From positions 372,001 through 436,000 of the forward strand of contig NZ_LRBG01000001.1 of the NCBI RefSeq assembly GCF_001580545.1: 64,000 nt of DNA, in the 5' to 3' direction. Below the pieces are notes generated by a model, which was not told the DNA's origin, made no database searches, and was given only the letters and a program-made list of their open reading frames with translations. Origin of the DNA: Paraburkholderia monticola. GTDB lineage: Bacteria > Pseudomonadota > Gammaproteobacteria > Burkholderiales > Burkholderiaceae. Each line of letters begins with the position of its first letter. Within the stretch, counting starts at the first letter, position 1. Position numbers and translations under genes: made by a program. Below are positions 53,506 to 61,700 of this stretch, piece by piece.

Positions 53506-54399
53506 TCAATCGAGAAATTCGCCCGCTCGCTTTCTGAGCATTGCGCTGAAATCGTCGAGCCAGCCGATCGACAGCCGCCAGCTCTGCCAGTACAGATCGA
53601 TGTCGATATGCTTGCCCGGCGCGATTTCGACGAGTTCGCCGCGCGCAAGGTGCCCGGCAACCATCCGCTCGGGACACATGCCCCAGCCGAGGCTCATCAC
53701 GCACGCACGCAGAAAGCCGGCGACGTGCGGGATCCAGTGCAACGGCGGATCGAGTTCCGCGCGCGTGATGCGTCGCATGAAGCGCTTTTGCAGCTGATCC
53801 TTCGGATTGAAATCGACGCACGGTGTGCTTCGCAGGCTGTCGCGCGTGACGCCATCGGCGAAATAGCGCGCGCGAAACACGGGCGAGCAGACCGCGAGGT
53901 AACGCATGCGGCCGAGGCGTGTCGAGCGGCAGCCTTGCACCGGTTCGGCCTGGGTCGTGATCGCGCCCTGCACGCTACCGTCGCGGATGCGCTGCGCGGT
54001 GTAGTCCTGATCGTCGATCACGAGATCGAGCAGCATTTCGCGCTCGACGCAGAACGGCGCCACCGCGTCGATGAACCAGGTGCCGACGCTGTCGTCGTTG
54101 ACGGCGACGCGCAGCGCCGGCCACTGCTCGACGAGCGCGCCCGGCAGTGCGGGCAGGCGGCCGTTCAGTTCCGCTTCGAGCAGTTGCACGCGCTCGGTAT
54201 GGCGGCACAGCAGCGCGCCCGAAGTAGTCGCGACGCACGGCTGGCCGCGTTTCACGAGCACGCTGCCGACGCGCTCCTCCAGCAGCTTGACCCGCTGGGA
54301 TACCGCGGACGGCGTGATATTGAGCTCGCCCGCGGCACGGTCGAACGAGCCGTGGCGGACCACGGCGGCCAGCGCGTCGAGCAAGGCGTAATCGAGCAT
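53506..54399 (-). CDS. argP: LysR-family regulator ArgP
   Basis: 297 residues, same length as E. coli ArgP (IciA). Helix-turn-helix MLDYALLDALAAVVRHGSFD and RAAGELNITPSAVSQRVKLL. The effector domain shows LDLVIDDQDYTAQRIRDGSV and GCRSTRLGRMRYLAV, characteristic of the ArgP/LysG branch that senses arginine and lysine. It is divergent from the LysE-type exporter argO with a 117-bp shared AT-richer control region, the same arrangement as lysG-lysE in Corynebacterium. AAGGA gives the ribosome site. Confidence 0.92.
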   Translation of the reverse strand: MLDYALLDALAAVVRHGSFDRAAGELNITPSAVSQRVKLLEERVGSVLVKRGQPCVATTSGALLCRHTERVQLLEAELNGRLPALPGALVEQWPALRVAVNDDSVGTWFIDAVAPFCVEREMLLDLVIDDQDYTAQRIRDGSVQGAITTQAEPVQGCRSTRLGRMRYLAVCSPVFRARYFADGVTRDSLRSTPCVDFNPKDQLQKRFMRRITRAELDPPLHWIPHVAGFLRACVMSLGWGMCPERMVAGHLARGELVEIAPGKHIDIDLYWQSWRLSIGWLDDFSAMLRKRAGEFLD

Positions 54400-54516
54400 T
54401 AGCGTTCCTTAATCTGCGTTAAGTAAATTAGCTTCTCTTAGGGATTGGCAACACGCAGACTAGCGCTGTTGGAATTGTCCGTCTATCCCCTCTGCTTCGA
54501 TTTCCTGAGACCGTTT

Positions 54517-55146
54517 ATGAACTGGTTGTCTTTTTCCCATGGCGCGGCGCTGTGCGCGTCGCTGATCGTGACGATCGGCGCGCAGAACGCGTTCGTGCTG
54601 CGGCAGGGCATCATGCGCTCGCACGTCGGCAAGATCGTGCTGTTGTGCACGCTGTCGGATTTCATTCTGATCGGCGCGGGCGTCGGCGGCGCCGCGGTGC
54701 TGATGGAGCGCTACCCGCGCTTCGTGCACGCGATGCTCTACGTCGGCCTCGCCTATCTCGCCTGGTTCGGCATCAGCGCGTTACGCCGCGCGGTGCGGCC
54801 GGGGCACGCGGTGCTCGATACGTCGAGCGGCGCATCCGCCGATGCAGCGCCGCCCGCGCAACGCGCGTTGCCGATCGTGCTGATGACGCTCGCGTTCACG
54901 TGGCTCAATCCGCACGTCTATCTGGACACGTTCCTGCTGATCGGCACGGCCGGCGCGCGCGAGCCCGAAGGCGCGCGGGTCGCGTTCGCGCTCGGCGCGA
55001 TGGCCGTCAGCGCGGTCTGGTTCCTCGGGCTCGGCTATGGGGCGCGCATGCTCGCGCCGCTGTTTCGCCGCGCGAGCGCATGGCGGGTCCTGGATGGCGC
55101 GATCGGCAGCATGGTGTTGCTGCTGGCGGTTACGCAGTTGCGTTGA
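54517..55146 (+). CDS. argO: LysE-family arginine/lysine exporter
   Basis: 209 residues from ATG 54517 (open frame to 54445 not used because the family begins here). Five or six membrane helices. Family blocks: LIVTIGAQNAFVLRQGIMRS, SDFILIGAGVGGAAVL, TLAFTWLNPHVYLDTFLLIG. It exports basic amino acids and protects from excess arginine, lysine or toxic canavanine. Transcription should depend on ArgP, encoded divergently. Confidence 0.93.
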   Translation: MNWLSFSHGAALCASLIVTIGAQNAFVLRQGIMRSHVGKIVLLCTLSDFILIGAGVGGAAVLMERYPRFVHAMLYVGLAYLAWFGISALRRAVRPGHAVLDTSSGASADAAPPAQRALPIVLMTLAFTWLNPHVYLDTFLLIGTAGAREPEGARVAFALGAMAVSAVWFLGLGYGARMLAPLFRRASAWRVLDGAIGSMVLLLAVTQLR

Positions 55147-55331
55147 GGTTTGGACGCAGGGTGCGATTTCGCGTGCCGCGAAGCATGCCTCGCGCGGCCG
55201 TCGACACGAATGACGCGGTGGCACACCTATTGCTGATTTCCGCTCGCCGGCATCTCAGCCATGAAGCCGCGTGACGTACGCAACGGGTCGCCGTTCCAAC
55301 GTCATTTCAACAATCCACCGGTGGAGGCACC

Positions 55332-55493
55332 ATGCTTCGATACGCTGTGATTTTCTTCATCATCGCCATCATCGCCGCGGTGTTCGGCTTTGGCGGCATT
55401 GCCGCGGGCGCAACGGAAATCGCCAAGGTGTTGTTCTTCATCTTCATCGTGATCTTCCTCGTCACCCTGCTGATGGGCGTGATCCGACGCTGA
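55332..55493 (+). CDS. DUF1328 small membrane protein (YtjA family)
   Basis: 53 codons plus stop, too short for routine calling. GGAGG lies 5-10 bp before ATG. It is almost entirely hydrophobic: [20 protein letters not shown] with the family's GFGGIAAG segment, then [18 protein letters not shown] and a basic end (VIRR). This is the DUF1328/UPF0391 pattern, in which two membrane helices flank a short loop containing EIAK. The function is unknown; relatives are induced by stress. It stands alone 185 bp after argO. Confidence 0.9.
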   Translation: MLRYAVIFFIIAIIAAVFGFGGIAAGATEIAKVLFFIFIVIFLVTLLMGVIRR

Positions 55494-55688
55494 CGCTTGC
55501 ATCCAGTGTTCCGCGAGTTCATGCCTCGCTCGATGAGAACCGGCGGTGCGGCGTCGATGTCGCGTTGGCGTTCGCACCGCTCCTCTCGCCGTTGCAATAC
55601 TTGCCGCAACATATTGCAATAGTTGCCGATTCCTCGGGCGCCTCTACTCCGCTTCTATTTCGCCGCCTCTCGCGGCACATCGCCAACT

Positions 55689-56318
55689 TCAAGCCGCATG
55701 CGCGATCTGCGGCGCTGCACGCAGACGCCGCGACCAGTTCGCGAGCGTACGCATCGCGACCGGCGGCTTGCTCAGAATCGCGCTGTCATAGCACTTGTCC
55801 GCGAAGCGCATGAAATCGACGATGCGAAACCCCTGCCCCCGATAGAAGCCGATCTGCCGCGTGGCCGACTGCGGTAAATCGAGCGCGAGTTGCGCGTAGC
55901 CACGCGTCGCGGCCCAGTGCTCGGCGAATGCGAGCAGCAAGGTGCCAATGCCGCGCGCCTGCCACGCGGGATCGACCGCGAACTGCCGCACGCTTGCGAC
56001 ATCACTGCGACGGTACAACTCGCACGATGCTTCGCCATCCGAAGCATAAAGCGTCATCGTGCCGACGATCTGTCCTTCGCATACCGCGACATGGCAGTCG
56101 CCGCGCAGCGCGCTTGCGCGGGTCGTCTCGATGGTCTGATCCACGCACGTGCAGTTGAGCCCCTGCGCGCCGAGCGGCGCGAACGCGCGATGCAGGAGCG
56201 CCGTCAGCGCGACGAACGAATCGCGCGACGCGTCGAAGCGCCTGAGTTCGACGTGGCCGACGCCACGACACACATAACGCACGGGAACGGTTTTCGGCTG
56301 GCTTGCGCGACGCTTCAC
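55689..56318 (-). CDS. GNAT-family N-acetyltransferase
   Basis: 209 residues from GTG 56318, with GAGG about 9 bp upstream. GTG 56327 is an alternative; the frame is open to 56579 but overlaps the RfbC-like gene. The acetyl-CoA-binding motif A is VRQFAVDPAWQARGIGTLLL followed by FAEHWAATRG. The C-terminal block IGFYRGQGFRIVDFMRF is the usual motif B. The N-terminus HVELRRFDASRDSFVALTAL is a typical GNAT start. It has a long C-terminal tail (from DKCYDSAIL on), which is basic. The substrate is unknown. Confidence 0.88.
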   Translation of the reverse strand: MKRRASQPKTVPVRYVCRGVGHVELRRFDASRDSFVALTALLHRAFAPLGAQGLNCTCVDQTIETTRASALRGDCHVAVCEGQIVGTMTLYASDGEASCELYRRSDVASVRQFAVDPAWQARGIGTLLLAFAEHWAATRGYAQLALDLPQSATRQIGFYRGQGFRIVDFMRFADKCYDSAILSKPPVAMRTLANWSRRLRAAPQIAHAA

Positions 56319-56406
56319 GTTGAGCACCTCGTACTGACTGCGTGCCCGAAGTGTAGGGTTCGGCCGTGAGCGTCTCAAGAAAAAATGTCGTAAAAACCGG
56401 GGCCGA

Positions 56407-56958
56407 TCACGCGATGTTTTCGGCTTCGTAGAGACGCCGGCCCGCCGCATCCTTGCTGCCGAGAATCGGCTCGAAGTCGATTGGCCACTCGATGGCGATG
56501 TCGGGATCGGACCACAGGAGGCAGCGCTCGAGTTCGGGAAACCAGTACTCGGTGGTCTTCCACACGCACTCGGCGACATCGGACAGCACGACGAAACCGT
56601 GCGCGAAACCGGGCGGCACCCAGATCTGCCGCTGATTGGCTTCGCTCAGATACTCGCCGCTCCATTTGCCGAAGTTCGGTGAGTTCAGGCGCACGTCGAC
56701 CGTGACGTCGAAGACCTCGCCGCGCACGACGCGCAGCAGCCGCCCCTGAGGACGCTGCACCTGATAATGCAAGCCGCGCAGCACGCGGCGCACCGCGCGC
56801 AAATGGCGGTCCTGCACGAAGGTGAAACCCTGCGCGACGTCGTCCGAAAACTCGTCCGCGCTGAAACTCTCGAAGCAGAAGCCGAACTCGTCGACAAACA
56901 CTTCCGGCTCGATGAGTTTCACCTCCGGCAATGCCGTCCCCATGACCTTGTTGCCCAT
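56407..56958 (-). CDS. dTDP-4-dehydrorhamnose 3,5-epimerase-like protein
   Basis: 183 residues from ATG 56958, the RfbC length; ATG 56940 is possible. A cupin-fold epimerase of nucleotide-sugar synthesis. The catalytic histidine is in RVLRGLHYQ, and the substrate-binding blocks GEVFDVTVDVRLNSPNFGKW and VPPGFAHGFVVLSD are present. It starts PEVKLIEPEVFVDEFGFCFE, close to RfbC. Neither rfbA, rfbB nor rfbD is in the window, so it is an orphan copy that could serve another sugar. It lies 88 bp upstream of the GNAT gene on the same strand and 117 bp downstream of a GlxA regulator. Confidence 0.88.
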   Translation of the reverse strand: MGNKVMGTALPEVKLIEPEVFVDEFGFCFESFSADEFSDDVAQGFTFVQDRHLRAVRRVLRGLHYQVQRPQGRLLRVVRGEVFDVTVDVRLNSPNFGKWSGEYLSEANQRQIWVPPGFAHGFVVLSDVAECVWKTTEYWFPELERCLLWSDPDIAIEWPIDFEPILGSKDAAGRRLYEAENIA

Positions 56959-57075
56959 CGCCACTGTGCTCGTAAAAAGGCTGGCCAGCGAAGATACGAC
57001 CGCTCTCGCGGCCGCGTCCGACAGACGAGGCGCGCCCGCGGCGCGGGCGCGCAAACGTATGCCTAAAGAGACATG

Positions 57076-58068
57076 CTACGCCTCTGTGGCCGCCCGGCTT
57101 CGGGCACGATATTCCGTTGGCGACAACGCCATGCGCTTGCGGAAGATTTTCGCTAGACGATCTCCGTTGCCCGTGCCGCTGCGACGGGCGATCTTGTCGA
57201 CCGGCAACTCGGTCTCGGTCAGGAAGTTGCACGCGATGCGCAGCCGCACCTGCAGCAGGTAGTCCGACGGCGTGACCTGCATCTCGTGCTTGAAGCGGCG
57301 CAGGAAATTGCGCTCGCTCATCGCGGCGACCTGCGCGGCATCGGCGACCGAGACCGGACGGTCGCAGTTCGCCTCCATCCACCGCGCGGCCGCGCGAATC
57401 TTTTCGGCGACGCTCAAGGTGCCGCCCTCGGCGGGCAGCGGCACCCACGTCGCGGCCATGCCGGGCATCACACGATCGGCGACGCTGCGCGCAAGCTCGG
57501 CGCCGAGGTCGCGCTTGATGAACATCAGCGCGCTGCGGGCGCAGTCGTGACGGTCGTTGGCCGCGCTGAACGCGCCTTCGCTCGCGCTCGCGCCCGGATA
57601 GCGACTCATCAGGCTGTCGTGCTCGGTCGGGCCGGCCGCTTCGAGCACGAGGCGCCCCTCGCCGATCGTTTCGATCGCGCGCGTGCGCGATTGCACCGCG
57701 CGCAGCCAGTTCAGCAGGCGTTCGTCGCGCGCGGCCACGTGGGCGCCATAGCCGCCCGCGATGAACAGCACGTCGAAACCGCCGCCAAAGCGCGTGTCGA
57801 TGCGTTCGGTCCAGATACGGGCCGACGAGGAGCTGGCGACATTGCCGCCGTCCATCGACAGAAACTGCACTTCGTAGGGCGGATCCTCGCCGGCTCGCGT
57901 GCCCGCGAACTCATTGGCGGTCTGAAACATTTCGACGACGGTACCTGGGCCGAGCAGCCAGAAGCCGTCGAACAGCAGAACGCCGATTCGCCGCGCTGCA
58001 GTACGGACGTTCAAGGCAGGCGTGTGTAGCCACGTAATTCTCGTTGTATCAAGGTGCATGTGCGGCAT
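57076..58068 (-). CDS. GlxA-family transcriptional regulator (second copy)
   Basis: 330 residues from ATG 58068, with GGGGAAAG as ribosome site; the frame extends seven codons upstream. Same architecture as the regulator at 1558-2622: a DJ-1/PfpI-like domain (IGVLLFDGFWLLGPGTVVEM; DVLFIAGGYGAHVAARDERL) and a C-terminal AraC domain (VAAMSERNFLRRFKHEM; VDKIARRSGTGNGDRLAKIF). Here the elbow where other members have Cys reads GEGRLVLEAAG, so the canonical nucleophile is missing. Its targets may include the downstream RfbC-like and GNAT genes or lie elsewhere. It is preceded by a long AT-richer non-coding region. Confidence 0.88.
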   Translation of the reverse strand: MPHMHLDTTRITWLHTPALNVRTAARRIGVLLFDGFWLLGPGTVVEMFQTANEFAGTRAGEDPPYEVQFLSMDGGNVASSSSARIWTERIDTRFGGGFDVLFIAGGYGAHVAARDERLLNWLRAVQSRTRAIETIGEGRLVLEAAGPTEHDSLMSRYPGASASEGAFSAANDRHDCARSALMFIKRDLGAELARSVADRVMPGMAATWVPLPAEGGTLSVAEKIRAAARWMEANCDRPVSVADAAQVAAMSERNFLRRFKHEMQVTPSDYLLQVRLRIACNFLTETELPVDKIARRSGTGNGDRLAKIFRKRMALSPTEYRARSRAATEA

Positions 58069-58742
58069 GATCTTTCCCCAAACGGTCATACGTTGTGGAC
58101 CCCGATGCCCCGTAACCAGACGGAGTGGAGAATGCGTTATTACGGCGGTAAAGCAGACTGGCGCCGCATAAAGGATTAAGCGTGATGTTAGCGGAATGGC
58201 CCGCTACAGTAAATTTGAAAAACAGATTTCATCATGAAAGCCAACGTCTGACGAAAACCGTTTATTGAGCGTTTGATATGAGCACAGCAACGGGGCGAAC
58301 TACTGCTGCAAGGCCGCGCGGCTGATGGTGTCGATATCTTACCGCAAAGCCTTTATGGACGGCACTCTCGCGCATTCAGACAAAGTTGCCGATAATGCGA
58401 AGCAGGCTGATTCGCGCTGCCGAGTACGTTTCTTGCGCGGTTCGAAAATGTTTCAAACCTGAACGGCTTATCACCCTGATAATGCCCCTGTAATTCGGTA
58501 TTTTATTCGCAAAGCGGGAATTTATCGGCATCGGCAATAGGCGTTTCCGTGGCCATTCCTTGAGCCCCACTAATTAATACCTGAATGCAGATTTATCGAG
58601 GGTTCTAAAAATGTTTCTATATTGAAACATCGCGAGCCGCTTTCGTATGATTTAAAAGCGCGCCGCGTGCCTCGCGGATCGAACCTCAGACGATTGGATG
58701 CAGTGCAGCAATCGCACGCGGTGCGCGAGCGATAAAGACGCG
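58069..58742. other. AT-richer gene-free region upstream of the GlxA regulator
   Basis: About 670 bp, visibly richer in A and T than anything else in the window. Open frames at 58376-58570 and 58570-58788 (minus) have no ribosome site and odd composition, so I do not call them. It contains a near-perfect 9-bp dyad at 58439-58459 (GGTTCGAAA with TTTCAAACC around ATG) and a perfect 7-bp dyad at 58611-58630 (ATGTTTC and GAAACAT around TATATT). The ATGTTTC core recurs in both. They look like binding sites for one protein. Confidence 0.55.
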
Positions 58743-58771
58743 GCCGTTGCAACCGGCGAGGTTGCAACGGC
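58743..58771 (-). terminator. Hairpin downstream of uvrA, probable terminator
   Basis: A perfect 12-bp stem (58743-58754 with 58760-58771) with a 5-nt loop, 24 bp after the uvrA stop. On the minus strand it is followed by GCGTCTTTA rather than a clean T run, so it may terminate weakly or protect the 3' end. Confidence 0.65.
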
Positions 58772-58794
58772 ACACCACCACTCGTCACATGATC

Positions 58795-61700
58795 TCAGCC
58801 ATTCGTCCCTTCGCCGGCCAGCGTCGCCGGCGCCGCGGTGCGCGCGAGCACCGGCCGCAACGCCGCGCCCGTATGACTCGTGGCGACGCGCGAGAGGCTT
58901 TCGGGATCGGTCGCCGCGACGATCGTGCCGCCACCTACCCCGCCCTCGGGACCGAGGTCGATGATCCAGTCGGCCTCGGCGATCACGTCGAGATCGTGCT
59001 CGATGACGACCACGCTATGCCCGCCATCCACGAGCCGATGCAGCACGCGAATCAGCTTCGCGACGTCCGCCATATGCAGGCCGACCGTCGGCTCGTCGAG
59101 CACGTACAGCGTGTGCGGCGGCTTCTGACCCCGCCGCGTGATGTCGTCGCGCACCTTGCTCAGCTCGGTGACGAGCTTGATGCGCTGGGCCTCGCCGCCC
59201 GACAGCGTCGGCGACGGCTGACCGAGCGTCAGATAGCCGAGCCCGACGTCTTTCATCAGTTGCAGCGGATGCCCGATGTTCGTGATCGACGCGAAGAACT
59301 CGACCGCCTCGTCGATCTCCATGGTCAGCACGTCGCCGATGTTCTTGCCGCGCCACGTGACCGCGAGCGTCTCCGGATTGAAGCGCTGACCGTGGCAGAC
59401 GTCGCACGGCACTTTCACGTCGGGCAGGAAGCTCATGCCGATCGTGCGTACGCCCTGGCCCTCGCACGCCGGGCAACGGCCCTCGCCGGTATTGAACGAG
59501 AAACGCGACGCGGTATAGCCGCGCGCCCGCGCCTCGAGCGTGCCCGCGAACAGCTTGCGGATCGCATCCCACACGCCGATGTAGGTGGCGGGACACGAAC
59601 GTGGCGTCTTGCCGATCGGCGTCTGATCGACTTCGAGCACGCGGTCGATGCTTTCCCAGCCCGTGACCGAATCGCAGCCCTGCCACGTGTGCGTGACGTT
59701 CAGCGGCGCGCGCGGCGCCGAGCGCGCGAGCACGCTCGAACGCCTATTCGCGGCCGGCTTTTCCTCGGCCGCCGCCCGCGCGCGCCGCGTGGCCGGCGAC
59801 GACAACACCGAGCGCCCGACCGCATCGAGCAGATTGGTCATCAGCACGTCGCGCGCGAGCGTCGACTTGCCGGAGCCGCTGACGCCCGTCACCGCGACGA
59901 GCCGCGCGAGCGGAATGCCGACCGTCACGTCGCGCAGGTTATGGAGCTTGCCGCCATGCACGGTCAGCCAGTTCTCGGGGACCGCGGCCGCGCGCTTGCC
60001 CGGCGCGACGACCGGGCGACGCGGCTGCAGCGGATGCACGATCGGCTGCGCGAGGAAGCGACCGGTCAGCGAATCGGGCTGCGCGGACAGGTCCGCGACA
60101 CTGCCTTGCGCGATCAGCGTACCGCCGCGCTTGCCCGCGCCCGGTCCGATATCGATGATGTGATCGGCGCGCCGGATCGTATCTTCGTCATGTTCGACGA
60201 CGACGAGCGTGTTGCCCTTCTCGCCCAGCTTGCGCAGTGCGTTCAGCAGGATTTGATTGTCGCGCGGATGCAGACCGATGGTCGGCTCGTCGAGCACATA
60301 GCACACGCCCTGCAGGTTGCTGCCGAGTTGCGCGGCGAGCCGGATGCGCTGCGCTTCACCACCGGACAAACTCGGCGCCGCGCGATCGAGGCTCAGATAG
60401 CCGAGCCCGACTTCTTCGAGGAACTGCAGCCGGCTGCCGATTTCGCTGACGACGTCGCGCGCGATTTCTGCGTCGCGGCCCGTCATCTGTAGCGAATCGA
60501 TCCACGCGCGCGTGTCGGACACGGTCCATTGCGCGACGTCGACGATCGCCTGCGAGTCGAACGTAACCGCGCGCGCGACCGGATTCAGACGCGTGCCCGC
60601 GCAATCCGGACACGGCTCGTCGACGAGCCCTTCCGGTTCCTGCTCCTCCGACGGCAAACTCTGTTCGCGGCCGCGATTGTCGTCGACGACGATCGTGTCG
60701 TCGTAGGCGGCGCGCTGTTCGCGCGTGAGCGACAGACCGGTGCCGACGCAGCTCGTGCACCAGCCATGCTTGCTGTTGTACGAGAACATGCGCGGATCGA
60801 GCTCGGGGTAGCTGGTGCCGCACACCGGGCAGGCGCGCTTCGTCGACAGCACCTTCACGTCGCCGAGCGTGGCGGTGGAACGGCCGCCATTGATCGCGTC
60901 GTGCAGGCCGTCGAGCGGCGCGAGCAGATGCATGATGCCTTTGCCGAGGTCGAGCGTCTGCTCGAGCGCCGTGCGCAACTCGGTTTCATGATCGGCCGAG
61001 ATGACGAGGTCCGCCACCGGCAGCTCGATCGTATGCTCGCGGAAGCGGTCGAGCTTCGGCCACGGATCGACCGGCACGAACTCGCCGTCCACACGCAGAT
61101 GCGTATTACCGCGCGCCTTCGCCCATTTCGCCAGGTCGGTATAGACGCCCTTGCGGTTCACGACGAGCGGCGCGAGGAAGCCGACATGCTGGCCCTTGTG
61201 ATCGCGCAGCAACTGCGCCGCGATCGACTCGGCGCTTTGCGACGTGACCGGCGTGCCGTCGTGGATGCAATGCTGCATGCCGAGCTTCACGTACAGCAGA
61301 CGCAGGAAGTGCCACACCTCCGAGGTCGTCGCGACGGTACTCTTGCGGCCGCCGCGCGAGAGCCGTTGCTCGATCGCGACGGTCGGCGGAATGCCGTACA
61401 CCGCGTCGACTTCGGGCCGTCCGGCCGGCTGCACGATCGAGCGCGCATACGCATTCAATGATTCGAGGTAGCGCCGCTGACCTTCGTGAAACAGGATGTC
61501 GAACGCGAGCGTCGATTTGCCCGAGCCCGACACGCCGGTGATCACGTTGAACTTGCCGTGCGGAATATCGACGTCGAGCGCCTTCAGGTTGTGCTCGCGC
61601 GCGTTGACGATGCGCACGACGTCCTCGCCTTCGATCGCGCGCCGCGCACGGGCCGCGCTCAGCGCTTTCTGCAATGGGATGCCCTGGGGCTCCCCTGCGG

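Noticed and set aside
58376..58570. 64-codon minus-strand open frame in the AT-rich region
   Set aside because: No ribosome site, no recognisable features. A short frame is expected by chance there.
58747..60492. 581-codon plus-strand open frame
   Set aside because: Opposite the second UvrA unit, whose motifs are continuous; no domain in the antisense product.
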